Below are positions 1-9,386 of a stretch of 64,000 nt of DNA, in pieces. Every line of letters begins with the position of its first letter. Within the stretch, counting starts at the first letter, position 1. A model generated the notes under the pieces. The model saw only the letters and a list, made by a program, of their open reading frames with translations, had not been told where the DNA came from and did no database searches. The translations under genes and the position numbers were made by a program. The stretch lies in contig CM062818.1 of assembly GCA_031772625.1 (NCBI GenBank), positions 208,596,310 through 208,660,309 on the forward strand, read 5' to 3'. Source of the stretch: Pinus tabuliformis. Its lineage: Eukaryota > Streptophyta > Pinopsida > Pinales > Pinaceae.

Positions 1-142
1 ATCCTTAGATCTAGTCTTCCATCAACCGAAGTGATCTCTCCTTAGCTTAGATCAAGCAACACAGAACCTGCATACCAGATATCTTTCTTTTTCAGATATT
101 CAAGCCTTTTCAAAAGATGTTTTTGCCTAATGATCTTCTTCT

Positions 143-151
143 CCTTATATA
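143..151 (-). promoter_or_regulatory. TATA box of LTR X
   Basis: Minus-strand TATATAAGG, about 400 bp inside the LTR start at 550. This is the expected place for an LTR promoter, with transcription pointing toward the window start. Confidence 0.45.
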
Positions 152-310
152 GCCTTAGGCCTTGCTCAATACCAAGGGCCAAACCATAGAAATCCAATAC
201 CATCAACTTAGAAACTAGGGATCAACACGTCTGTCGAGATACTTTGGTCCAAATACATAGGCTCAAGTACCGAGGACTAACTACCACGGACCAAAGGGAA
301 GCTTCCCGAC

Positions 311-442
311 ATATACGCCCTTTTATGTTCATATATCTGCGTGTATACGAGCTTGCGTATATATTTAACCTGCGTATACGCGACTTAGTATGCAGATAGA
401 CGGCGTGTATACGCAACTTGGACTTAATTAACCTGCGTATAT
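311..442. repeat. Cluster of CGTATACG palindromes in U3 of X
   Basis: About six copies of GCGTATACG/GTATACG-like motifs lie in 130 bp. CGTATACG is its own reverse complement. They sit upstream of the minus-strand TATA box, so they could be protein-binding repeats of the LTR promoter; that role is inference. Confidence 0.5.
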
Positions 443-550
443 GAGATTTCTCTTCATTCTGTAGTCTGAACGGAGATCTGTCATCAAAGAGAGTTGCCAT
501 CAAGGACAACACCTGTATCATAGCGCCACACCTGTGCCAAAATGCCAACA

Positions 551-1161
551 CTTGGTTCTGTAAATCCATTTGCATCTAACAAGTTTTCGTCCCTTTGGAA
601 GAGGAACAAGATCCCATGTATCATTTGCCAATAATGAATGATATTATTCATTCATAGTTGTGTCCAAATCTAGATGGCCTAAAGCTTCTGCAAAGGTGTC
701 AAGATCATAAATCGTTGGAGCTTGATCCAGTAAAGAAGAGGCTCTATCAAACTGAGAACGAGTGCAGTGTTGATCTGTAGGATCACCTGCAAGAGCACCT
801 ACTGCATCTCGAGTAGTGGGGACCTATTTTGGAAGTTGAGGAGCTGAAGGAGGATCCCGAGAAGGTGAGGGTGGATTTTCATCCTCGCTATCATCATCTG
901 AAGAAGAAATATTTTCAAAAGTAGAATGGATAGAGAGAGGTGGCACATCTGCCGAACTAGGCTCGTAGGCCAATATATTTTTAGCAAACTTTACATCTCT
1001 TCTAATGATAACTTTTTTGGACTTAAGTGGAATAAGTCTATATCTTTTGACATCTTCAAAATATCCAACAAAAATACATTTTTCACTCTTAGGTTCTAAA
1101 GCTTTATGTTTCTAGTCTGGAATATGGGCCCCTGCTTCATTTCCAAAAACACGAAAGTGAC
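551..1161 (-). mobile_element. Copia A, distal piece: end of integrase to start of reverse transcriptase
   Basis: Minus-strand translation shows the typical Copia integrase C-terminus (YRLIPLKSKKVIIRRDVKF at about 1,040-985), an acidic linker, and the start of the RT domain (NDTWDLVPLP, KLVRCKWIYRTK at about 625-555). It is the continuation of the Copia body at 22,794-24,919; element B separates the two. LTR X interrupts it at 550. Fossil with a few breaks besides the insertions. Confidence 0.85.
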
Positions 1162-1340
1162 TGTCGGGCGTGGGATCCCCCAAAGGTAGTTTTGGGGCTA
1201 AAAGCCCATATTTTGGTCAAATTTTGTAATCCAAGTGTAAAGACTCCGCATATTGTGGTCGCAAAGCGTGTAGGTGTTAAAGAGTCATAGGGTTGTCCAC
1301 CCTTATTTTGGAATTGTAATGTCGGCTGTAGAAGATCTAC

Positions 1341-1360
1341 CCATGGTCCGTGGACCATGG
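1341..1360. repeat. 9-bp-arm inverted repeat beside the TATA box of B
   Basis: CCATGGTCC, two bases, GGACCATGG, ending six bases before the TATA box. The right LTR keeps only the second arm (about 22,083-22,090), so roughly 30 bp differs between the LTRs here. Confidence 0.7.
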
Positions 1361-1365
1361 AATTG

Positions 1366-1374
1366 TATAAATAG
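1366..1374 (+). promoter_or_regulatory. TATA box of left LTR of B
   Basis: TATAAATAG, identical to the site at 22,096-22,104 in the right LTR and followed by the same GAGCTAAGCTCTAAG context. Confidence 0.55.
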
Positions 1375-2170
1375 AGCTAAGCTCTAAGTAGTTGATAACA
1401 ATCAAGAAGATATGATGTATGAGAGATAGCTCTGAAGTAGAAGTCTAAGTTTTGGGCCGTAGCATAGGTAGAGGCTTTGCATCTGAGCATGCAGAGGCCT
1501 AGGGTAGAAGTCCGTAGCTGAGTGCGTGGACCCCTGCAGATGAGTGTGCAGGGCAGGGCAAGTCTGTAATTGTCCATAATTATCAATAAAGACAAGTATT
1601 GTACAATTTATGCATCTTTATTTCATGTTTATGCATCTTGTTATGTTGTGTATGAATTTCACTTATAATGCTTATATGATGCGCAAATGTATGTAAATGT
1701 GTTGGTTAAGTGAACGCAAGTAAGAACATATGTTTACATGAAGCTAACTAAGATTAGTTAATAAGATAAGTAAGACACTTAGCCTAGTTTGGGAGATATC
1801 GCAGTTCGCTGCCCTAGCAGCACGAAGGTCCCTAAGCCACAGGTTAGGGCTACGTGGAAACCAATTGTACCCTTTCGCAAAGGTACTGAAGGGTGGAACA
1901 AAGGGCTAAGCAACTTGTGCGAAGGTAGGTATAGCCGGAATAAACTGACATCACAACCATCTCAAGGGTGTAGAAACTTGGTTCCAACTGTTGGAAATAC
2001 TAAGAGGGGGGTGAATCAGTATTTCTTTTCAATTGTTACTTTTACCAGTTCGATCACTTTTATTTAGAACAAAAAATAAACAATGATAAGAATAAATGCT
2101 TTTATTAATTGAATCAAGTACAAATGAATGAGTACAATAATTGTTGCCAAACTCCAACTTGGACTTTAGT

Positions 2171-2512
2171 GAGGCTCTGACCTCCAGGGCTTCAACCCTA
2201 TCTTATCCAAGGCACCAACCTTGAGTTTAGGAGCACTAACTCCAAGGACACCAATCCTATATCTGCTTCAAGCACCGACCTAGTTTCTTGAGGACTCCAA
2301 TCCTCTAGGGCTCCAACCTTATCCTTCAAGGCAACAACCCTATCAATTTTTGGGCACCGACCCCAAGGACTCCAATCCTTTATCTTCTTCAAGCACTAAC
2401 CTAGAATTTTTAGGACTTCAATCCTCTAGGGATCCAACCCTATTCTCCAAGGCACCGACCTTGTTGTTTGAGGCTCCAACCTCCAGGCACCAACCCTCTG
2501 GGCTCCAACCAA
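2171..2512. repeat. Array of about 17 mini-hairpins with a constant 6-nt loop (left LTR of C)
   Basis: Units have a 4-5 bp stem around a 6-base loop close to CWCCAA. Clear examples are GAGG/CCTC (2,171-2,184), AGGG/CCCT (2,186-2,199), AAGG/CCTT (2,209-2,222), GGAG/CTCC (2,230-2,243) and AGGA/TCCT (2,245-2,258). Stem bases differ from unit to unit but stay complementary. A few units pair imperfectly. Spacing is irregular, about 15-40 bp. The same array is present in the other LTR. Confidence 0.8.
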
Positions 2513-3424
2513 CTCTCATACTTTCACTAGATGTGTTTGATAGTATTTCACTGCTCCCAATATCTTCTTCAACCAGCCATGTCAATCTCCAGCTTCACTG
2601 TAGTCTTCCACACTAAATCATCAATGACAACCTTGATCTCTTAGAAGGTGTCACCACTGCTCTTCATCATACCCAAGCAATTTCTTCAAGTTACCTCATG
2701 ATGACATCAGCATCATGGTCTTCAATAGTCTTCACACAAATTCAATGTGTCTACAATGGATCGTACTAAGTTTTGTATGCAAACAATTCTCTGTTTAAAC
2801 CCTCTATTCTAATTATCACGGTAACTGCTTCAGGAGTAATTCAGAGTTGTGAACGTCGTAGATTCACATTGTGCATTCAATTAGAAACAATCTTGTCTAT
2901 GCAGTCCTTGTAATAGATCGCGGGCTGTGCTTTAACAGATTCATCATAGGTCTGATCCTTTTAATGAATAACCCAGTCAACAAAAGCTTCGACCTTTGGC
3001 TTCCTTCTACCTCTGTTGGACCTCCAGTTTCCTTATTCACTCGCTCGGCCTCTCTATCGCAATCGGCAGTCTGTTGGGTCTATCGCAATCGGCGGATGTG
3101 ATATTGTATTAAGGCATATTGTAATGGAACCATCGGGTCCTCAATAAATATCGCAATCAACGGTTTGTGGGACTTCGACTGGCACACGGATTAAATTGGC
3201 CTTAACCCCCGTACTTGACTATGATCCAAGAGTTGAATATGAGATCGACAGCTAGGATTGAGTGCGGGACTTTAGCCATGATCAAGGAAATTCATACTTT
3301 CCTACCCCCGCAGTTGCTAATCACCGTCGATCTAACAGATCTGTCAATCTGACAATCCAAATCTGTTCCTTCGCCATTCTTCTTCCACAAGCACTTGGGT
3401 TTGATCTCCTATGAAATTTGTTGT

Positions 3425-3628
3425 TCAATTGACCTCCTGCATCATTTGTTGTTCAATTGACCCCCTGTTGTTCAATTGACCTCCTGCGTCATTTGTTGTT
3501 CAATTGACCTCCTGTTGTTCAATTGTTGTTCAATTGTTGTTCACTTGTTGCTCATTTGTTGTTCATTTGCTATTAAATTATTGTTCAATTGTTGTTCATT
3601 TTCTGTTCAATTGTTGTTCAATTGACTT
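3425..3628. repeat. Degenerate 11-bp tandem repeats, TTGTTGTTCAA (left LTR of C)
   Basis: Many copies of TTGTTGTTCAA, some expanded with GACCTCCTG or TCATTTG. A homologous block lies at 8,155-8,388 with a different copy number, which explains part of the LTR length difference. Confidence 0.8.
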
Positions 3629-3775
3629 GGGTCCTCCATCTCATCATATTATCATATATCAAACTTTCATCACTATGAGCATTATGAGCAATGGGCATCA
3701 ATGGGAAATCATGTATCACAGAATTTTCCATCACAAACACTGCTATATTGACATTAATGACAACCTAGATTAACA

Positions 3776-3790
3776 ATCTCCCCCTTTGTC
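3776..3790 (-). promoter_or_regulatory. Polypurine tract of C
   Basis: Minus-strand CAAAGGGGGAGAT directly abuts the LTR at 3,775, the usual place for the plus-strand primer. It fixes the minus orientation of C. Confidence 0.7.
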
Positions 3791-4873
3791 ATTGATGGCA
3801 ATATTCTTCTTCTCTCCCCCTTTGACATCAATGGAAAAGGAGTGCACAAGGACTCCCCCTGTCAAACTGCTCCCCCTGTCGTGTTGCTCTTCTTTTTACT
3901 CAAGATAGAAGGATTGATGCCTTATCATCAACTAGCACATTATCCCTTCTTCATGTCTCCAAAACAAAACAAAAAAACTACTTTACCATGGCTTCAACAA
4001 TGCTTAAAGATGCTCCACTTCAATGCTTCCAAAATTTTTAGTGCAGGTCTGTTCTTTATATATACCACAGAACTGAGGTTAGGTTCTATCCACAGATTCA
4101 TTAATTGATTGATCACAAGTTTGTACAGAAATTAAATTCCCAAAGGTCGAAGTGTTTTGCGCTAGTCATAGGTCCGAGCCCTCTATATGCCACTAATCCG
4201 AGCCTCTTCACAGGTCCGTTGAAATCATGGAACCACCTCAACAATATTTCCACAAGTCCAAGTGAAGACTAATGACTGTTCTTTACAGGTCTAAGCCAAA
4301 ACAAATAACTGTTCTTTGAAGATGAACTTCCAAACCTTTGTAGTGGTAGCTATCTGAATCTCCACTAGCAGATTTTGATGTCTAATCTGTGACTGTCTTT
4401 TAAATTCTTTCTAACGATTGACAACTACTCTTGCTGCAAGCTCCATTCCCAGATGTATATGTTTGTTTGAAGGTTACTTCTCTTTGTGTCCATAATTTAC
4501 CTATTCTTACATCATATCCCTGAGTCGAGACATTCAACTTCTGTAATAATAGCAACATAGTTATTTTCCATATTCGCATTAGATGGCCTTCTCTGCTGCT
4601 CCAATTTCTGCTTAGTGATCAAGTGAAAAAAAAAACATCTTCAACAACAGTCCATTGGATAGTTAAGAGATCATGTTCTCTCAAAGGAGTGTCCCTGAGA
4701 AAATGATCCATCAAATAATTATTGTCAATATAGCTCATCAAGGATTACATAAGGCCCATTCACAGATGGCTTTTGCAAGAATGCTTAATCATCATAAGCT
4801 CCCCCTAACTGTATGCATGATCTTCCTTTTAGCAGAGTCTCCCCATCAAATGCTTAGATTGTCGAATCTCAAG
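3791..4873. other. Interior of C without recognisable coding
   Basis: Between the polypurine tract and the gag zinc knuckle. I see no protease, integrase, RT or RNase H motif on either strand, only short chance frames. CCCCCT-rich stretches recur near the LTR. Confidence 0.5.
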
Positions 4874-6683
4874 TTAACAACAAGTGTTGTTGGCTGGAGA
4901 GTTCAAGGGACTTTCGAATTGTATTTGCTTTCTTCTCCATACTTGTGTAACTTTCTTCTCTGGCATGGTTCTAGCTTGTGTAGGAACCCAAGTCAAGTTA
5001 CAATCACGTGCCATATGACCAATGTTATGACACTTGAAGCATTCTATGTTGTTCATGAATAAGAATTCATGATTTCCTGCAAAATTGCTTCTTGGAGATT
5101 GACGAGGACCATAATATTTATCTTTGTGATATGCCCTGCAATATTTTTCCATGTGTCCAAAGTTTGTACAAACATAACAACAACCAAGAAATAAACTTTG
5201 GTACCTGGGACACGGAGATTTCCTTTATGTACTTATGAAGCCTTTCTGCCTTGGGATTCCTTGATAATATTCATTGCCTTTTGTATTATTGGCATCATTT
5301 GCAAGTCTTCTTGGAGTAGGATTTCTTCCATAGTTGTCTTGACTCTTCTCCTTGCCTTTGTTGGAACTTGGAGCATCAACATTTCTTCCAGGCTTCCTCA
5401 CATCCTTGTTGTTTGAAGAATTAGGGTTTGCATCATTCTTGCTTGAGGATTCACTTGCATAGCCAAGACCTGATTTATCAAGGGGAGACCTTTGATGACT
5501 TAGGATGTCATCTAGGGTTTGAGAACTTTTCAAGTTCTTATTCAGCAAGTCAACTTCCTTTTTAAGAAAGAAAATTTCTTCCTTCATTTTCTTGCATTCT
5601 TCATCCTTCTTTGATAGAATGATCTCCATTTCTTCCTTCATCTTGATTGCTTCACATGATTGGGCCTTAAGAGAAGTGATTTCTGATTTTAACTTGGTGA
5701 TGTCATCATCCTTTTCTTCTAGTTGGCATGTCATGGTGTTTCTTTCCTTTTCTGCTTCATCAACTTGTCCTTCTATGAATGCCAAAGCTTCCATCACCTT
5801 CTCAGCTCCTTGTGCTTGTTTCCTTGCTTCTTCTAGTTGAGATTTAAGGGAGGAGACCTCTTCCTTGTATTAACCAATCTATGCTTCAAGTTTGTTCAAG
5901 CTCTTGTGCCTTTGTTCAAGGTGGCTTGACAAGGTGTCTTCCCGTTTATTTGCCTTATCCAATTCATTTTTCATGGATATGAATTCTTCTTTCTCTTGTT
6001 TTGATGAAATTCTTCCTTAATTTTGGCAAGATCCTCATCTCTTTATTGTACTTGAAGCTTGACAAGGTCAACTTCCTTCCTTGTTTGGTCTTGGTCACCA
6101 GCTAGTGCTTTCTTCTTAAGTTCTTCGTTTTCCTTTTTCAAATTCATAATCTCTTCTATGGCAGCCATAATTTTAGTGAGGAGATCTTATTCAAAGTATT
6201 TTTCATTCTCTTGATCTTCTAGGTCTTGTTTAGCCTTGATGCAATCAATCTTATCTTCAGCTTCCTTGATGGGCTTTAGATTTCTTCTTGTTTTCCATCA
6301 TTTTCTTGACTAGAGATCATTGTCAATGCTCCTTTTGAGTGAAGATCATGAAGTTTATCCCATATGCCTTTTGCTGACGAGCATTTTTCAAAATTGACCT
6401 TCATAGAATGAGGTAGCCCATTCAAGATTTCTTTCATTACTCTTGTATTATGTTCCTTGGATTTTCCATCAATCATGCTATCAACAATCACCGATTTCCA
6501 AACTTCAATGCCTTGAGTCTTTAAAAAATTCCTCATTCCTGCCTCCCATATATCAAAGCTTCCATTGAACAATGGAGCCTTCACAAGTTGATTGACTTCA
6601 ATTTCGGTGGTTGAGGGAGACACATCTTTAGGAGGATTGGATACTTTCTTCCTTGGCTTCGCCATTTGTGTTCTAATGATCAA
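4874..6683 (-). mobile_element. Gag-like region of C with coiled coil and zinc knuckle
   Basis: Begins MIIRTQMAKPRKK at 6,683, followed by a Copia gag-type segment (LFNGSFDIWEAGMRNFL, GIWDKLHDLHSKG). The middle (about 6,200-5,500) is Lys/Glu-rich heptad-like sequence typical of a long coiled coil. Then comes a basic, Asn-rich stretch and one CCHC zinc knuckle (CFKCHNIGHMARDC at about 5,042-5,000). In this family gag forms the particle and binds RNA; with no pol present, C would have depended on another element. Broken in a few places. Confidence 0.75.
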
Positions 6684-6716
6684 CCTTCAAGCTGTTAGGC
6701 TTTGAGTGAAGGTACT

Positions 6717-6729
6717 GGCTCCGATACCA
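6717..6729 (-). promoter_or_regulatory. Primer-binding site of C (initiator Met tRNA type)
   Basis: Minus-strand TGGTATCGGAGCC, two bases inside the LTR at 6,732. It matches the TGGTATCAGAGC sites of plant Copia elements with one difference. Confidence 0.75.
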
Positions 6730-6913
6730 ATTATTGGAAATACTGAGAGGGGGGTGAATCAATATTTCTTTTCAATTATTACTTTTACCAGTTAGATCAC
6801 TTATATTTAGAACACAAAATAAACAATGACAAGAATAAATGCTTTTATTAATTGAATCAAGTACAAATGAATGAGTACAATAATTGTTGCCAAGCTCCAT
6901 CTTGCACTTCAGT

Positions 6914-7250
6914 GAGGCTCCGACCTCTAGGGCTTTGACCCTATCTTATCCAAGGCACCAACCTTGAGTTTAGGAGCACCAACTCCAAGGACACCAATCC
7001 TATATCTGCTTCAGGCACTGACTTGGTTTCTTGAGGAATCTGATCCTCTAGGGCTCCAATCCTTCAAGGCATCGACCCTCTCAGTTTTGAGGCACTGACC
7101 CCGAGGACTCCAATCCTTTATCTTCTTCAGGCACCAACCTAGAATTTTGAGGACTTCGATCCTCTAGGGCTCCAACCCTATGCTCCAAGGCACCAACCTT
7201 GTTGTTCGAGGCTCCAACCTCTGAGCACCAACCCTCTAGACTCCAACCCA
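6914..7250. repeat. Mini-hairpin array, second copy (right LTR of C)
   Basis: Same type of units as 2,171-2,512, for example GAGG/CCTC at 6,914-6,927, then AGGG/CCCT, AAGG/CCTT, GGAG/CTCC and AGGA/TCCT. It lies 180-520 bp from the primer-site end of the LTR, so it is probably transcribed (U5 or R). Confidence 0.8.
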
Positions 7251-8154
7251 CTCTCATACTTTCTCTAGATGTGTTTGATAGTATTTCATTGCTCCCAATA
7301 TCTTCTTCAACCAGCCATGTCAATCTCCAGCTTCACTGTAGTCTTCCACACTACATCATCAATGACAACCTTGATCTCTTAGAAGGTGTCACCACTGCTC
7401 TTCATCATACCCAAGAAATTTCTTCAAGTTACCTCATGATGACATTAGCATCATGGTCTTAAATAGTCTTCACACAACTTCAATGTCTACAATGAATCGT
7501 ACTAAGTTCTGTATGCAAACAATTCTCTGTTTCAACCCTTTGTTCTAATTGTCGCGGTAACTGCTTCAGGAGTACTTCAAAGGAGTGAATGTCATAGCTT
7601 CACGTTGTGCATTCAATTAGAAGCAATCATGTCTATGAATTCCTTGTAACAGATCACGGGTTGTGCTTTAACAGATTCATCATAGGTCTGATCCTTTTAA
7701 TGAATAACCCAGTCAACAAAAGCTTTGACCTTTGGCTTCCTTCTACCTCTATTGGACCTTTGGTTTCCTTTTTCACTCGCTCGGCCTCTCTATCGCAGTC
7801 GGCGATCTATTGGGTCTATCGCAATCGGAAGATGCGATATTGTATTAAGGCATACTGTAATGCAACCATCAAGTCCTCAATAAATATCGCAATCATCGGT
7901 TTGCGGGACTTTGACTAGCACATGGATTAAAACGGCCTTAACCCCCGCAGTTGACTGTGATCCAAGAGTTTAATATGAGATCGACAGCTAGGATTGGGTG
8001 CGGGACTTCAGCCACAATTAAGGAAATCGTACTTTCCTACCCCTGTAGTTGCTAATCACCGTCGATCTAACAGATCTGTCGATCTGACGATCCAGATCTA
8101 TTCCTCCGCCATTCTTCTTCCGCAAGCACTTGGGTTTGATCTCATGTGACATTT

Positions 8155-8388
8155 TCTATTCAATTGACCTCCTGCTGCTCAATTGTTGTTCAATTGACCT
8201 CCTATGTCATTTTCTGTTCAATTGACCTCCTGCGTCATTTGTTGTTCAATTGACCTCCTGTTGTTCAATTGTTGTTCAAATGTTGTTCACTTGATGTTCA
8301 ATTGTTGTTCAATTGTTGTTCAATTGTTGTTCAATTGTTGTTCAATTTTTGTTCAATTGTTGTTCAATTGCTATTCAATTGACTTAGG
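8155..8388. repeat. Degenerate 11-bp tandem repeats, second copy (right LTR of C)
   Basis: TTGTTGTTCAA array homologous to 3,425-3,628. In element sense it lies near the start of the LTR, in presumed U3. Confidence 0.8.
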
Positions 8389-8537
8389 TCCTCCATCTCA
8401 TCATATCATCATATATCAAACTTTCATCACTATAGGCATTATGAGACATGGGCATCAATGGGAGATCATGTATCACAGAATTTTCCATCACAAACATTGT
8501 TATATCGACATCAATGACAACCTATATTAACACCAGC

Positions 8538-8664
8538 ATCCCCCCATACTGCTTCGGGTGAGACTTCAGTCCGCGCTCCGCGGGCTGATGCTGAAAGGGC
8601 CAGTAGTGTAGGGATTTGTTTGGCTAACTAACGTTGAACCTAGGTCAGGCCCCCTCAAGCCAAA
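8538..8664 (+). repeat. Left LTR of B, remainder
   Basis: Continues the LTR after element C. The segment ATCCCCCCATACTGCTTCGG onward matches 22,661-22,788 of the right LTR and ends CCAAAA where the other copy has CCAACA. Confidence 0.85.
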
Positions 8665-8667
8665 AAA

Positions 8668-8685
8668 TGGTTCTGTTTTCGGGAC
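8668..8685 (+). promoter_or_regulatory. Possible primer-binding site of B
   Basis: TGGTTCTGTTTTCGGGAC starts four bases after the LTR. It looks like a decayed form of the TGGCGCCGTTGCCGGGGA site (Asp tRNA) used by many Tat/Athila Gypsy elements. The assignment rests on shared G/C positions only. Confidence 0.35.
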
Positions 8686-8754
8686 CAGAATCTGCATAAG
8701 ACATGTGTGATGTCGTATCACTAGAATCCAACTAAGAAGAAGATTGGAGACTAG

Positions 8755-9093
8755 TTGGATAGAAAAATCCACGAATTTTCGGCACAGGAGAATAGAAACC
8801 CACAACTAACAAAGGAACAGTGGTTGGACTGGTACCTGTATATAGAAATCCAAGAGATATTTTTATGTTCTTTCCCTATTGAGCCATATGAGTGGATCAC
8901 AAAGCTAGCAGATAGCCAAGAAAGGTGGAAACTTGACGGTCCTATTGTGTGGACCCCAAATCTAGTGCGAAGGTTGGAAGCATCGAAGGATAAGATTGCT
9001 CGCACTATCGATCATTGGCTCGATCGCGTCATAGGAGGATTTGTTACTAAATTCGCGGTCAACACCTCAGTCAGCTATAGTGAGACGCAGTGA
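8755..9093 (+). mobile_element. Leader reading frame of B, unknown product
   Basis: 113 codons upstream of gag, starting MDRKIHEFSAQENRNPQL and rich in Trp, Ile and charged residues (EQWLDWYLYIEIQEIF, WITKLADSQERW). I recognise no domain. It could be a separate leader protein of B or a displaced gag N-terminus. Coding is suggested only by length and composition. Confidence 0.3.
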
Positions 9094-9386
9094 CACTTTT
9101 TCAAAGGATCGTGAGGTAAGTATGTAAACTCTTTGAATACCTAGATCAAAATGTTGTTGTGCAAAAAACAGGTTATGTAGCTACCTTGATGCTCGGGACT
9201 ACGCGAAGAGAAAAAATTTACAGAAACGAAGGAAATAAGGGTCCAGAGTACAGCCCCTTGATTTCCCCTCTGCGAAGGGACGAAGAAGCGATAACGAAGG
9301 TTTCTCCATGGAGTGCTATTTAGTTAATAAGACAAGGATTCCCGTGAATACCACCTCCACCCACACCACCTCCGACTTCACCACAA

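Larger units (their letters stand above)
1..550 (-). mobile_element. Partial LTR of a Copia-type element (X)
   Basis: Read on the minus strand, this starts TGTTGGCATTTTGG at 550, just where the reverse-transcriptase reading frame of Copia A stops making sense, and runs off the window start. A TATA box about 400 bp in and palindromic repeats upstream of it fit an LTR with U3 on the right. The far end and the target duplication lie outside the window. Family (Copia) is inferred from the terminus style only. Confidence 0.6.
1162..1988 (+). repeat. Left LTR of B, first part
   Basis: Matches 21,920-22,626 closely. The LTR is cut at 1,988 by element C and resumes at 8,538. It holds a TATA box and an extra palindromic segment not present in the right LTR. 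Confidence 0.85.
1989..3775 (-). repeat. LTR of C (3' LTR in element sense)
   Basis: 1,787 bp, plus-strand ends TGTTGGAAATAC and ATTAACA, paired with 6,732-8,532. It contains the mini-hairpin array and the 11-bp repeats described separately. Confidence 0.85.
1989..8532 (-). mobile_element. Gag-only Copia-derived LTR element C, 6.5 kb
   Basis: Flanked by CCAAC (1,984-1,988) and CCAGC (8,533-8,537), a 5-bp target duplication with one difference; the uninterrupted site in the right LTR of B reads CCAGC. Two 1.8-kb LTRs enclose a 2.96-kb interior with an initiator-Met primer site, a gag-like protein and a polypurine tract, but no protease, integrase or RT. It resembles the non-autonomous gag-only LTR elements known in plants. 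The first 105 positions of the two LTRs differ at about 8 sites, so the insertion is old. Fossil with several breaks. Confidence 0.85.
6732..8532 (-). repeat. LTR of C (5' LTR in element sense)
   Basis: 1,801 bp, plus-strand ends TATTGGAAATAC and ATTAACA, the partner of 1,989-3,775. Block order is the same in both copies. Confidence 0.85.

Noticed and set aside
2198-2616. Frames across the C LTR hairpin array (both strands)
   Set aside because: Produced by the repeated GGCTCCAACC-type units; the copy in the other LTR does not keep the same frames.
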